DNA of 43,998 nucleotides from Ichthyophonus hoferi (GCA_002751075.1 NAOQ01000226.1:1-43998); one strand, 5' to 3'; positions 26,501 through 39,834 are shown, counted from the stretch's first letter. Numbers and translations are program-made. The notes: generated by a model not told the origin, from the sequence alone.

Positions 26501-29500
26501 CATTGATCCAGTAAGTATGATAGTATGTATATATATATATATATATGATATGATGTATTGTAGTATGTATTATAGTAGGTATATATGTATGCATGATAAT
26601 ATATATGATAGTATGTATCGTAGCACATGTGTGTATATGCATAAATGTGTATGTGTATATATGTATATATATGTATAAGTGAATCATAGCATGATAATCT
26701 GTATGTATCGTAGTATGATACGCCTATAGCACTTATAGTAAGATATATATAAAGACAAGCAACTGTATAATCACCCCATTTAACACGAAAACCATTCCCA
26801 GGTGTCAGTCTGTAGACAGACCAGCTATACAGTCGCTAGTATCCAAACTATTTATCATATACTCTTTGGAATTCTACACCTTAAGTATTTGCATGAACGT
26901 CACACAACCATGTATCGCCGCTGCTGGTAAGCCCCAATCAAATTTGAATTTGAATTTTTATTTGACCAATTAACGATTAATTGTGGTTAAGATTAAGTAT
27001 CCGACCTTTTGGTATTTTTTCTGGCACTTTCTCTGAGGATAATATTGGATGATAATAAAAAATAACATGGATTGAGATATACTATGTTATTATTGCATTT
27101 AAAAGTGCTATATTACGCTACATTATATTGTGTATATTAATGCTTCTTTTAAACTGTACGTATACATGTACTTGAATATATATCAAAGTTCATATACAAT
27201 AGATAAATACAACATAACTGACACATATACGCATATATGGGCGCTAGAAGCTGCATACTGGAATTTACTGAATTGTTAAGCATACAATTATATTCATCTA
27301 CTGTTGATGTTTTCTTTTTTCTTGCATCCGAACCGCTATATGAAATAAAGGAATTATATATATATGAATCGTGTATACACCACACCTTACGGACATACTA
27401 AAGAAGGGCATATAATAACATTTATTTTTATTTGTTTAGATAAATTAATGCCGTCCAATCCATTGGACAAGCAGCGACTTGAAGAGAGTGTGAAGGTATG
27501 TATATGTATAGTTGGGCATTGTCCTATCAATGTATGCATTTAAATATTATAAATTTCTGTTATATATGTCACGATACCACTATTATCTCTATTTTATACC
27601 ATATACTATCATTATTAATTAGTGGTCGGTACTTGATTGGCGAATCATTCTTAATCTCCTTGAAGTTTAAATTAACTATATTGAAATCTGATTGTCAGAA
27701 TAAGAGTTGATAATTGTGCGACTGTACGCAGTAGATGCATATGTTATACTACGCTATGAACCAACCATGTATTAGTAGTATAGTTTAACATCCTAATACT
27801 TACCAATCATTGCATGTATTATAATGCTAACTTGTGCCTGTCTCCAATCACATTATCATATATTTGTTAATATTTCCAGGTACCAATGATTAGGGTTAAC
27901 AGTTGATTGTTTTAAAGTGAATAATGGCGACTGGGTGTTTCTTAGCTCTACAAAAGTTGTTATACATTTTAATTTATCTTTACTAGTAGAATATGACTTG
28001 GATTAATTATTAATTACTAATTAATTATGTCTTTGCCTCCGAAACAAGTTTTAAGTTACCTGTGTGGCTCCAAAGACATGATTTACGATACCTTTTTAAG
28101 TAATTATAACTAATTAATACAGCCCTGTTAACGATGATGAGAATGGTTTGGAGTAAGAAGGAGGGGAGAAGAAAACCATATATATATATATGCATGTATT
28201 GGTATAATCACATATACAAGCATACATTCGTGCCGATAGATAACAGCAGGTATCATGGGAGATAAGGAAGTCATCAGAACACATTCTGCTAATTAATACT
28301 AATTGATCCCAATTGACACTAATTGATATTAATTGATATTGAAACCCTTATCTTTTACAGAGACTACAAGAACGAAACGATACCAACTTAGAAATATACA
28401 CTACATTCAACGAGGAACTAGCGACTAGACTGTCAACTGGTTCTTTGCACTGGCGTTATGAACTTATGATGTCATCCTGTCTTATATATTTACTAAGGCC
28501 GGATAGTGCTGCTTCACCTGCTGTGGTTAAGTGGTTCCTACGTTGTCTGATATCTGAACTGTCTCCTATGCGAAAGGTATGTAGTGTGTGTATGTTTATG
28601 TATAGCAAGGAGTTGTGTGACAGACATACATACATACATATACTAACCTACTTTTCTTTATCCACTCAGATTGCTATGAAGGCTCTAGGAACAATATTTG
28701 CAAATCAGAAACACTCAGCAGATGGGAAGATGAGGGTGAACTTGGGGTATAGTGAGAATGGCCAATGGTCGGCGATAAATTATGGTGTGAGAGCCAATAG
28801 GTAGGCGATGTCTTTAATATTAGCAGTCATGCCAAACATTATATATTATTATTTATTTATGCTGTTTATATTGAAATAGTAACATATCGGAAAGTTGGAG
28901 GTTTATGTTTTATTGTTGTCATGTTGTAACAGATTGTTTGTTCAGACAATACGAGAAATGTTATGATATGATATGATGTGATATGATATGATATGATATG
29001 ATACAGTATACTATGGTATGATATGATATGACAAAACCTGTTCCCTAATATAATATAACATCTAATTTTCTCTTGTTAAAAGCATATATTTACCAATCGT
29101 TGGGCCCTCACTCTAATTGATGGGCTTGTGTTGCGATGACAGCCTCACTACCTATATTATATTATACTTCCTCTGTATCTCTATTTACTCTTCTAAGTAC
29201 ATTTATAATGATTTTGTTATATTCGTACACACACTTGCACTCACACATACACATACACATACACATGTAGTGCACCATATGTTTATAAAGAGGATAAAAT
29301 GCCAAGAACCCACAATGAATGGATAAACTGTCAGTTTGTTGATAAGAATTTTGTTGGCTGGTCAACCTATGCTCCTACGACTGTGGTCTACCAGGCAGAT
29401 AAAGGCGTCTGCAGGTACCAAGTGATGTGTTTTGATTGATGTTGTATATGTGCGGTAGAGTATATTTTACATTATATTGTATTGTATTATGCAATAATGT

Positions 29501-30371
29501 ACCTTAAAAGATTATATAATATAATACATTACAATAAAATACAGTACCGTGTAATATTTATTATACAATACAATACAATGTAATACAATATAGTAAAATA
29601 TATTATAATATAGTACCATATCTAGTTATGAATGTACGAACTCTATGCATGATTTCCATTTAGCTACAGAATGATCATTGGTGGATTGCTAGGACAATCT
29701 TGCATACCATTGACTACTCAAAGATTAGCAAGTGATATGATGCTAGTTTGAATTTATGTAAGGAACAGAGCATGGGCATCACTGCGTGGTTTACTATGTT
29801 ACCTGATATGGTTAAGGTATAGCAATAAGATATGCATTAGACTGAAATATACTATACTGTATTATACGTTACTATACTATACTATACTAACGGATACACA
29901 TAATTAAAATCAGGCCACATGAAATGACGGAGTCTGAACGACTTGTTCAGGAGGCCTTCACTGCTTCCTCATATGTCAACCAAGTGATTAGCTTCATGGA
30001 TATAGAGGTTGGTGGAGTTGGGTAGATAGGGTGTAGTATTATGAGACTTGATTAATTGATATTAATGCAATACAAGAATCATTATGGAGATTAGTTGATT
30101 AATTAAATATCAAGATGTTTCATTGGCCAAATTAGAATTTTGTAATTTGATAAATATATTAACAGGTATTGTGATAGAGATACAGATACCTTGACAAAGG
30201 TATGTTGTAGTTGTATGAATGAAGGAGTATGGGTGTATAGTAGTATAACTGTACATATTGGAATACGATATAATATAATATGGCATAGTGTAGTATTGTA
30301 TATATAGAGTGTAGTATAGTATATATTGCAGCATAATATATGGTGTAATAATATAACCACATAATATTTAA

Positions 30372-30406
<35 letters not shown>

Positions 30407-33400
30407 TTACGTGTGTTTGCCTTGTTCCTCCCCCTCTCACTGTAGGATAACAATATCTCGGTAGATGGTAGGCAAGGAAGAGGTAACAGTGATTCATTTA
30501 ACGAGAACTATGCACGGATGTTCAAAGGACTGTTTAGGAATGATGGTATAGCGGTCTTTACTTTGATGCTCCCTCACCTGGAGAGAATGTGTGCCTCTAC
30601 TGATAAGTTCAGTCATAAAACAGTAAGTAATGATAGGCGGTGGGGTAGGGGTAGTGGTTGTCATAGTGATAGTAATAAGAATAGTAATAAGAATAATTAA
30701 TAGTAATAGTAGTAAGTATAATTAATAGTAATAGTAATAGTAATAGTAATAGTAATAATAATAAGAATAGTAATTAGTATTAGTATTAGTGATAAGAATA
30801 GTAATAGTAATAGTGGTGATAGTAATGATAGTGGTTTATCTTATCATATCCTATGATATCCCACTATATCCTATTATATTCTATTATATCCCACAATATA
30901 TACCTATTATAACTCCTTATCCCCTGTTAGGTCCTATCATATTCCATTATATTCTATTATATCCCACTGTATACCTATTATATCCCCTTATAGCTAAGCA
31001 CCTACCCTCTCCGCCTCCTTCTCCCTCTCAGGCTGCCGAGATAATAGCTGGGGCTATGCGAGGAAGTAAGCACTGGCTTTATGACGACACAGTCAAACTA
31101 TGGGCTATACTCTGCCCTCTGCTCCAAACGACTCTTTTTAATATTAGTAATGGGCTGGCATCAGAATGGACGGCTTGCATTCACTTCTGTGTGGTATGTG
31201 TTTATACGTAGGAGGGTATATAGTAGAGTATGTTTATATGTAGAAGGGTATATAGTAGGGTATGTTTCTATGTCTGCTTGTCGTTATACGTTTATTGGGT
31301 TGTGCTTATGTTTATATATTTTTTGATTTTCATATTTATATTTACCTCTGCCTATCTTTCATATTTATATTGATGTATTTTCTCAACTTATCTCCTTAGT
31401 TCACATACTAATTAACCAATCACTATCCACCCATATGTTCCCTGTGTCCATGTTCATCCAGGTATGGTCTTATCATACGTTCGATATCAAAACAAACCTA
31501 AAACGTCCCGGTTTTATAAGGATCTATTAAAATTAACTCCATGTGACGTAATGTATAGCCCAATCATTAGGTCACTTTAAATTTTATGTTATATCTAATT
31601 GGCTTTCCCCTGCAGTATGACAGAGATCCAAGACGTATCTCTTGGCTGACAGACCTGGTGTTTAAAATGCCATTAGTTGGCGATGAGATAGAATCAGCTG
31701 CTACTGAGGGCCATAAGCTACAATTATGGCAGACTGTATTACAGGTAGACCAATCAGGATACATATTTAAAAATTCAACATCTCTCTTATCGGTCGATTT
31801 TTAAATACTTATATTTAAATATGTGATTTAGCAAGTAGTGCTAGATCAATAGAGATATTGCTAAATTAAAACAAATATTTTAATTTTATCTAATATAATC
31901 TTATAATAAATCCGATACACAGATTCAATAACTTATTTCTATACTATACTCTCATATTATATCATTCTATATGTCATTACACTATATTGTATTATATTAA
32001 CCTATATCATATTATACCCTATTATACTCTAGGAGCTGTCTTGGCGAGGTCTAGAACCTACCGTAAAACTGTTAGACCATCTAAGGGGATTCCTGGATCA
32101 CCCCTATAAACTAGTCAGAGAACAAATAGCAAGGTATATATATGTGTAGGTGTGTGTATGTATGTGTACGCACATTTGTGTATTATATGTTTCTAGAGGA
32201 TCGAGGTGTTGTTTTCTCTTCATAGCTTACATACGCAGGCATATATATATCTGTATATCATTTTCCTACTTATAGTGCTACTATCTTCCCTTTATTTTCT
32301 TTACTTCTTTCTTTCTTTCTCTATTTCTCACCCTCTCTGTATAAGAAAGGGTTGGCCAATAAATAGTAAAGGATCGCTTATTAAACCATATTCTTACTAG
32401 CTATTAAATTTATTATCTAATTAAGTGTATATGTTAAAATGGTCTAAAACCTTTACTGCAATTCCTTCTTTAGTAATCAAATATTTTTTCTGTAGACCCT
32501 GTAGCTATACTAACATATAGGCTTGACCACACATACTATATCATTACTATGTTATATATTCTGGCACATAGACTATAGAATGTATACATACATACTATAA
32601 TCATATCGTATGTACTTATGGAACCATGTTATCATAGGATTGTATGATATGGTTATCGACTAGATATCATAAGTCTCATTTAATCATTGCCCTGTCAGGA
32701 GTTTATATGTAATTTTTAAGAACATTTGGGTCCCCAACACACAGGGTGCAGCTCAGGTAATATATATATATAGGTTGTGTATAAATATGCTGATATATAT
32801 GCATGCATGATCTGGGTAAATAATAATATATCAATTCTCTAACGCGTACCATCTCTCTATCTCTATGTCTTTATCTGTATTCCCTCCCTTACTATCTCTC
32901 TCCATATTCCATCAAGTTCCTATTGGTTGCCTATAATGAATATGCATATGTAACACTTTTTGGATTATAGTGTATTATAAAAAACCCCTACGATTTTGTC
33001 ATGTATTCCTTTCTCTTTCTCTCTCTCTTTCTCTGTCTTTCTCTATATATTTTTCTACATTTGTCCCAGGGTCTACCCCGTGACGCTCTCTTTCATTCTC
33101 TCGAATACTAGCTATTATTCTTATTCATATTAACTGCTTTCCATCATTTATATGTTATTTAGTGTTTGTATACCGTAGATCTTTGAAGTGAGTCTATTTA
33201 TTACCATGGTTGTCATAAGCATTGTGTGTATAGAGTAAGGGGGAGTATACAGCTGCAATACTTACAGCACTATTCATAGGCCTGCTTAACATAATATTAT
33301 ATATTGTATGTACATTTAACAATTATATTATGGGTGAATATTACAGACAGCAATTGTACAGTCATTTGTAGGCGAGGTAAAGAACCATATAGTAGGAACG

Positions 33401-36400
33401 TGTAGAAGGGGTATGGATGAAGACCAGAGGACTCAAGCCACCAAATACTTTAATACAGGTGGGTCCAGGGAGTAGGGATAGGTTAGGTATCATGCAGGGC
33501 CGGCCCAATGAGGTACAGTGGCGAGGCAGATAGGTGATTGATAACCAGCTAGATATATAAGGGGGTAGAGATGCGTATAAGGCCTTATTATAGTTAATGT
33601 AGACTGGTTGTTTAAAACATGGATGTGATGTGGTGGATTACGGTATGATAAAGTATGATAAGGTATAATATGATATGCATTTGAATTATTAAATCAAACA
33701 AGTCTGCCAACCAATATCAGTATTTAAATTACAAATATACTTATACTATCAATACACACCCACTAGTTCTCAGTTGGCTTACGATCACCTTCCATGCGGG
33801 TGGCGCCCAGTACCTTCTACCCTATATTTCACATATATTTCCTATTGTCTTTACAATAGTGGACTGTGGGTAAACAAACCTCCTTACTATGTACTTTCGG
33901 AGTCTTGCTCTTGTTTATTATATGTTTCTCTTGTAAAATTACTCTCTTCCCCTGTTTATTTTGGTTTATATACTATATATCACATTCTCCCTGCCTTTCA
34001 CCTCATTATTTTATTGGTTTAAAATATTTGTTACTATTGGTGTGATTTTCTTAATCTCTATCTGGTTGATATTATGTGTACCTTTGATATTATTGGCTTA
34101 CGCATTACGATAAGATCAGAATAAAAATTAACTAGAGTATGTGATTAGTTTGATGTGCGATTATATTATATACTTTCCAAAAATTAGATAACTATATTAA
34201 GAATACTGTAAGTATTTGTAATGTAGTGATTTTAATAACGTCTTTTAAATAACCAAGTTTTATGGAAGACTATGTGCAATTGTGGAAGGAAAAATGTGCA
34301 TTACTTAAATGCTAATGTGTTCATTAATATTCTAAATAACTTAAGTAAAAACACAAAGGTAAACAGTAAAAATGTAAAATCACAAATTTAAAAGCACCCA
34401 TCAAAATGTACTTATTTTCCACACAGGCGGGACGAGCAACTACTTAATCTAGCCAAGCAGTGTGTAATGTATGCATCTCATATTGTATTCCCTGGTGAGT
34501 CCCATATACATATAGTTATGGCTCCAAGTATACTATCATACTGTTGTATTATATCATATTATCATATCATTCTATTAGACTACTATTGCACTGCTATATT
34601 ACAATACCATTTTACTATTATCCTATTATACCATTGTGTTATACTTTCATATATCCAATCATATTTCTCTATTATATTATCATCCACACTATTATACTTT
34701 TAATTTTTCTGTATCTCCTCTCTTTATAACCTTGGTTGGGGGAGTGGTGAATTTTTCACTTATTTTTAAAATTAATAATTAATTAACCAATTATATCATT
34801 TAATCGTATTTTATCATTAAAATTATAGTGCAATCCGTTGACATTTGTTTTGATTTGCTGTTCAAGCTGGCCTATAGTATTATTTTTATATTATATATAT
34901 ATAGCTACAAATTAAACAACTCCTTGGTCATATAATTAACTGGTTAAAATTACTATGCCACACCTTTTCCTTGATAGCCTTTTTATATTTAATATTATCT
35001 AATCATCTCCTAACAACTCCTATTGAATTTTAGTCCACCATTTGGTAATTGGTGTTAAAGAAATTATGAGTTGGGTTAATCAAACCTAATTAATTGATAA
35101 ACTTGCATCCAATCATTTAATCCCGGTCTCCATTGTTCAAATCATCATACTTCATCATTATTGGGTTAATCTTATATATGTTATTACATACGATGTATGC
35201 ATACGTATACCATGACATACCCTAAATAGAGGTGTGCAATTGATAGCTAGTTAAATTTAAATATGTTAACTATAAAAAAACAGAGCACTAATCCCATTGT
35301 ATTTCAGCCAATCAGATTGGAGATGTGGTAGATTCACTATACGATCAAGCGAATGTATTGGGTTGGCATGGTCTACTCAGTGTTATTACCTTTATACAGG
35401 TGAGGATGGGAATATTAAGATTGGGTATAAATCATGCATTGGGATAGTAGTATAGTATAGCATAGCATATTATGTACTATGCACTATACTATAGTGTACT
35501 ATACTCTATCTTATACTGTATACTCTAATACATTAAATTATATAACATCCTAATATAGTAATTAGTGAGACCAATGCACTAATAAAATTAAGCTATCTAA
35601 CCATAGTTATTATCATTGGCGATTCAAATTAATACGTAAATGTAAGTGGATAGTAAAAGCACTTAGTAGGGAAAGAGATAGATGAAAATCTGTTGTATGT
35701 TAAAATGTATGTGTGTTTGTGTTTGTGTTTTTATCTAAGGTTTATCTATGTATATGAATCTAATTAGTGCTGTGAAGAGTAATTGCAATAATCACAGACT
35801 ATATTATACCCTGTCATATATATGTATGAACATATGACTATACTATTACCATTACTGTTACTAGTATTATGACTATTATACTAAAAATACATGCCTATAC
35901 CGCCATATAGGGTATGGTATTTCGCAATCTTTTTCAGATGAATACGCAACAAATAATCCAATTGGTTGAGCTACTAATCACTCTCATGGCAAACAACCAG
36001 CTAGAGGTAAGATACATTACTTTAGTACACACCCTACATATATATTTAGATACAATATGCACTCTAACTATATATCCTCAATCTCTCTCTCTCTCCTCCT
36101 CCTCTTCCTCTATGCAGTAGTACAGCCCATCATATCCCGCTATGATACTGTAGTTCTATTATACTATAACACTATTATACTACAATTCTATAACACTATA
36201 CTACTATAATATTATACTATAATGCTATTATACTATAACACTATAATACTTTACTATTAAATTGTATTGACATGTTTGTTGGGGTGTGGTGTGTAGGTAC
36301 GTGTATTAGCAGCCAGGACGATAGGCGGTATAGTACGCTGTGATAAACGATGCTCTCAGATCGATCTCCATGTAAGTTGGTATTTACATAAGATAATATA

Positions 36401-38924
36401 TATATATGAGCTATATGGGATATGCGTACACGTTATTATATTATATTGTATTGCGTTGTGGTGTATTGTACTGTGTTGTATTGTATTACATTTTATTATA
36501 TTGTTATATTGTATTGCATTGTATTGTACTGTATTATTGGGTTGTATTACATTATATTACATTGTTGTATATGGCATTGTACTGTATTTTATAATATCTT
36601 ATGTTGCATTATACTATATGGTCTTGTATTGCACTGTATTTTATTGTATTGTATTATACTATATTATATTATATTATACTATATTGTACTATCTAGTATT
36701 ACCCTATATTTTCTGTATGATAATAGGTCATGTTGTATTATATTACTATCTTTTGGTTTATATATTATTAGGTAATATTGTATTATTTCAGACTATATTG
36801 TATTGTATTATATTTTAGTGTGAAAAATAAATAAGATCAATCTATATTTGACTCTGTAAGCATGAACTTGTATAGGAACGGTTCCGCGCCCTAGCGAAGA
36901 CTCCTATTACAAGGGTGAAAGGGCAGGTCTCTATAGCTCGTACACCAGATGCTATTAACAGACATGTAGGGTAAGTAGTTCTACCATATACCCTACCATA
37001 TACCCTATCATATACTTTTTATTGAAGATGCTTTACTGTGTTTCTTGTCAAATATTGCTAAGCTATTATACCACATCAACTGAGACCAATATTTACTAAA
37101 ACTTTAATTGATTGATCTTCTCTATCTTCTTTATTAGGTTTGATAAATATACTGACTATTTTAGCTAGCCTGCAATATTTTATTATTGAACATTTTAAAA
37201 TATATTTTGTGTTTTTGATAAGTGGATATTGGGATGTAGTCACATATATGGTCTGCTGAAACTTGTAAATGTTTATAGATATAACTTAGTTATTGTAGGT
37301 TTTAAAAAGTATAGTCTGATATATAGCTGGATATATTACCATTGCAGTCCTTCCAGTAGTATTATCTCTTATTGATTTATTGTTATTTTATTTTATTTTA
37401 TTTCTTTATGTATGTATTTATTTCCTATTTGGTACTTTATACTGCTTATAGAATATCTCCATAAATACCAAGCATATGTATATATATCGTATTCATCCCA
37501 TATAGGGAGATATATAATTTTTATAAAAAAAATAGTTATTCAATGGATTACAAGATCCATACATGATCCCATTTTAAATCATTTATTTGTAATAATCAAT
37601 CCTACGTATTATACGATGCTTCCTAGAAAATACGATACTTTGCATAGCAGGTTAGCAACCTTTCCCACCCATGAAACATCAATATAATTCTACTGGCATA
37701 TAGTCAGTGTTTTGACATCATGGGGGATCACAGAGTACTAGGAATGGCAGCACTGGTCGAGGCCTACCCGTATGATGTACCTACATTCCTTCCCTCCCTA
37801 TTGGTGGAGCTGGGTGAACATATAGCTGATCCAGTACCTATATCGGTGAGATTGATATATATATATATATATGCATGGTAATTGGTTGAAATGGTTTTAA
37901 TATGGGATTGGTGGAGAATCACCACAGACAAGATATGGATGTATTACTTTTGTAATCCTTCCCGTGGTAATTTTTATTTATTTATTTATTGATTGATTGA
38001 TTTATGAGGTATGTGATGGGTTTAAAATATTGAAGGCATCTAAACGTATCATAGCTTTATGATGCGCTATGATATTTTAAAATATGCATATAGATATATA
38101 CTATGTACTATATACACAATAAACCTACATATCTCGTCTAGTACACTACACTAACCTACCATCTCTTCCCTACATTCTGTCTATCTATCTATCTATCTAT
38201 CTATCTATACTATAGACTACAGTAAAAAGAACTTTATCAGAATTCTGGCGGACTCACCAAGATAACTGGAATAATCTGAAGGAGAATTTCACAGACGACC
38301 AGGTTTGTACAGCCCCCTATATAATGTACAGCTCTTTCCTGTTAATGACCTATGGTGCATACTGTTGACTCCCTATCTCTCTGAACTTCACATCCTTTCG
38401 TCTGTCTCTCTCTTTTTTTATCTTTCTCTTTCTCTTTCTTCTCATTTACCTCTATACACACACAAGATATATGTTTATATGAGCACATAGATCTACCCAC
38501 ACATACACTTATATTAAGGCATGCCAACCTACAGCAGCCTATACATATGTGCTACATACAACCCTATACTGACCTCCAATACACCTTCATGTATGCAAGA
38601 AGAACGAAGCATATAGTCACCACTATAATGCAATCTTACTGTAGTACTATATTTTATATGTTTTATTCCCACTTTTTCTTCAATGCCATCATTCTATTAT
38701 ATTTCATGCTTTATTTCCACTGTATCCAATAATATCACTGTTATATTATATTTTTTGTTTCCATTATATCTCCAGTAATATCCCTCTATATTTTTCACCC
38801 CATCACCCTATCCCCATAAGCCTTTCCATAGTAACCAATAGCCAATCACTAACTCATCATGGTATTCTATTCCCAGTTGGAGATGGTTACGGACCTCCTA
38901 ATCTCTCCCTCTTACTATGCTTAG
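11557..38924 (+). CDS. PSME4: Proteasome activator complex subunit 4 (PA200/Blm10), 45 exons
   Basis: PA200 is a large HEAT-repeat-like solenoid that caps the 20S proteasome in the nucleus and cytosol and stimulates ATP- and ubiquitin-independent degradation, including that of acetylated histones. Every exon aligns to human PSME4 recalled from memory. Landmarks are [79 protein letters not shown] and the C-terminal SPSYYA. Exons: 11557-11629, 12074-12193, 14271-14403, 14765-14859, 15732-15786, 16169-16286, 16678-16764, 17434-17517, 18098-18176, 18265-18373, 18477-18744, 19182-19304, 19615-19821, 20199-20332, 20860-20955, 21295-21470, 21748-21990, 22434-22537, 23339-23448, 24176-24254, 24918-25050, 25276-25436, 25775-25994, 26297-26510, 26802-26926, 27440-27495, 28361-28576, 28670-28800, 29271-29414, 29914-30007, 30446-30622, 31032-31193, 31616-31744, 32033-32133, 32699-32756, 33347-33458, 33767-33869, 34427-34494, 35308-35399, 35911-36006, 36297-36371, 36876-36970, 37734-37845, 38216-38302, 38877-38924. 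All phases match and give about 1,833 residues (human 1,843). The start ATG follows an in-frame stop and gives a shorter N-terminus than human. The exon 2/3 junction (donor 12194, acceptor before 14271; alternative acceptor before 14263) and the exon 4/5 and 10/11 boundaries are the least certain. Confidence 0.95.
12181..12345. repeat. ACTATRY-type simple repeat at the 5' end of PSME4 intron 2
   Basis: Short words such as 'tgtactatgtactat' and 'ctatatactatg' repeat imperfectly from the end of exon 2 onward. The repeat probably reaches into the donor site and makes that exon end hard to place. Confidence 0.6.
12690..12884. repeat. GTAT tetranucleotide microsatellite, left of the gap
   Basis: This is a nearly pure (GTAT)n array with GTATAT, GCAT and GTAGGT variants. 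It runs into the N block. The long peptides that all frames give here (Tyr/Val/Cys/Met or His/Thr/Tyr/Ile) are repeat artefacts. Confidence 0.9.
12885..13749. other. Assembly gap (N)
   Basis: This is a run of N inside PSME4 intron 2, flanked on both sides by the same GTAT array, so the missing bases are probably more of that array. No exon appears to be lost: exons 2 and 3 join without a large missing segment relative to human PSME4. Confidence 0.97.
13750..13957. repeat. GTAT tetranucleotide microsatellite with higher-order unit, right of the gap
   Basis: The (GTAT)n array resumes and contains a longer repeated block: 'ccatgtatatat' followed by GTAGGTAGGTGTGTGTGTAT and GTAGGTGTGTAT runs. 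The block appears from about 13751 and again from about 13861, so the array has a period of roughly 110 bases above the tetranucleotide level. Confidence 0.8.
14440..14700. repeat. ATATCCT/ATAT-rich simple repeat in PSME4 intron 3
   Basis: (TATAA)n-like words are followed by imperfect copies of 'tatatcctatatatctta'. The exon 4 acceptor follows at 14762-14764. Confidence 0.6.
15363..15410. repeat. Perfect 24-bp tandem duplication in PSME4 intron 4
   Basis: The 24-base unit beginning 'atatacatgcatatagaca' occurs twice back to back (15363-15386 and 15387-15410) without a mismatch, so the duplication is recent. Confidence 0.9.
19018..19155. repeat. ACTAT/ACTAC pentanucleotide repeat in PSME4 intron 11
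   Basis: Imperfect 5-base units (ctata, ctaca, ttaca) run almost up to exon 12. The exon 12 acceptor is at its edge, and exon identity is clear from the protein. Confidence 0.75.
25440..25615. repeat. ATAGTATAGG repeat in PSME4 intron 22
   Basis: Tandem copies of 'gtataggata' and 'gtatagtata' start directly after the exon 22 donor. Confidence 0.75.
25690..25742. repeat. CATA tetranucleotide microsatellite in PSME4 intron 22
   Basis: An almost pure (catа)n run lies about 35 bases before the exon 23 acceptor. It is the same motif class as the large GTAT array in intron 2, on the opposite strand. Confidence 0.85.
28960..29030. repeat. TGATATGATA repeat in PSME4 intron 28
   Basis: This is a (TGATA)n array with few interruptions. 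Confidence 0.8.
30665..30830. repeat. AGTAAT trinucleotide/hexanucleotide repeat in PSME4 intron 31
   Basis: A (AGTAAT)n array with AAGAAT and AATTAAT variants starts some 40 bases after the exon 31 donor. Confidence 0.85.
36120..36255. repeat. CTATTATACTATAACA repeat in PSME4 intron 40
   Basis: Imperfect copies of 'actataacactattatac' run through this intron up to about 45 bases before exon 41. Confidence 0.7.
36430..36670. repeat. TTGTATTGTATTA repeat in PSME4 intron 41
   Basis: Imperfect (TTGTA)n and (TTATA)n units occupy most of the first half of the intron. Long ORFs here are rich in Tyr, Cys, Leu and Ile and are artefacts of the repeat. Confidence 0.75.
38877..38924 (+). other. PSME4: PSME4 last exon with YYA gate-opening motif
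   Basis: The exon codes for [15 protein letters not shown] and the stop TAG. The Tyr-Tyr-Ala end corresponds to the HbYX-like tail that Blm10/PA200 inserts into a pocket of the 20S alpha ring to open the gate. It is fully conserved here, which argues that the gene makes a working activator. Confidence 0.93.
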
Positions 38925-39476
38925 ACCCCTACCTCTACCTCTATACTACGTACCACACTTTAGTATAGTATTATATTATTATATTATTATAACTTGAAAT
39001 TGCAAAATGGTTGTTTTCATATATACATTATTGTTGTAAGCTGATGTTAAAGTTAAATGTTATTGTTGTATAACTATCTAGCCTTTCGTTAGATTTGATA
39101 TATAGTACGTTATATTATGGTACAGATATTATTATTATACCAATCGTCTGTCTCTATGTTCTTAGTCAATTGTTATACTTCATTACAAATTAAAATCCTC
39201 ATGGAATATAATGTCGAATGGTCATTGGCTGATAATATTACTATGACATCATTATTTTATTGTGCCGATGAAATATCTCTGACTTTTAATAACCTGTCAA
39301 TGGCCAAGGGAAATCTAGATACTAATTATTTGTTATTAAATCTAATTGGTAGTGATCGTTTTGTTGGTCTGTTTGTGTTTGAATTCATGCTCTTAAAGAA
39401 TAGATAGATGGTAGGATGATAAGCCCAATCCAATCGTAAGCCTGGGACTTGCGTATTCAGGATATAAGGCAATACA

Positions 39477-39482
39477 AATAAA
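39477..39482 (+). terminator. Polyadenylation signal AATAAA, candidate for PSME4
   Basis: This canonical signal lies about 550 bases after the PSME4 stop. The intervening AT-rich sequence has no supported gene; its 96-codon ORF (39117-39407) is judged a chance ORF in the 3' UTR. The opposite-strand gene ends at 39982, so the two genes converge with about 500 bases between this signal and that stop. Confidence 0.45.
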
Positions 39483-39831
39483 GTGTATAAAATAGATTAG
39501 TCATTATCTATATTTAACTTTTGTTTTACTTGGCTTACTATCATGAGCCTAGCGCACCTGGGGCTCACCCCATTGCTTCAGCCATTTGCCTCTATAACTT
39601 GCATTAGTCATTTTATTATGCCTAAATGGAAGCGGGCACCAAAACTAGTCATGTGTATAATTGAATCTATGTATGTATATACGTATATATGTATGTTTGT
39701 GATGCAAAAAGACTAGATAGTATTGATAGACTGGAAAAAATGCTATTGTTATTAAGTCAAGCAAGATTACCTATATCCTTTAATGGAATCGTGGCACATT
39801 CATTAACTTGCGTACACGCAATGTAGGTCGC

Positions 39832-39834
<3 letters not shown>

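Larger units (their letters stand above)
35345..36920 (+). other. PSME4: PSME4 bromodomain-like region (exons 39-42)
   Basis: By alignment this covers human PA200 residues of about 1650-1738, reported as a bromodomain-like module that binds acetyl-lysine on histones. The fold-forming hydrophobic residues are kept ([36 protein letters not shown]). At the positions of human Asn1716-Phe1717 this gene has Asp-Lys (codons 36342-36347, in IVRCDKRC), and the next three residues of the human loop are absent. The basic PKKRKR stretch that follows in human has no counterpart. Confidence 0.7.

Noticed and set aside
29770-29819. Short open block with AG and GT edges in PSME4 intron 29
   Set aside because: Exons 29 and 30 are in phase and leave no gap in the PA200 alignment. 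Its text (AWASLRGLL) has no counterpart in the family.
36406-36818. Overlapping ORFs rich in Tyr, Cys, Ile and Leu in PSME4 intron 41
   Set aside because: Translation of the TTGTA/TTATA repeat; three frames give equally long products.
39117-39407. 96-codon ORF after PSME4
   Set aside because: Lies in the likely 3' UTR, has no recognisable domain, and is unsupported by splice or promoter signals.
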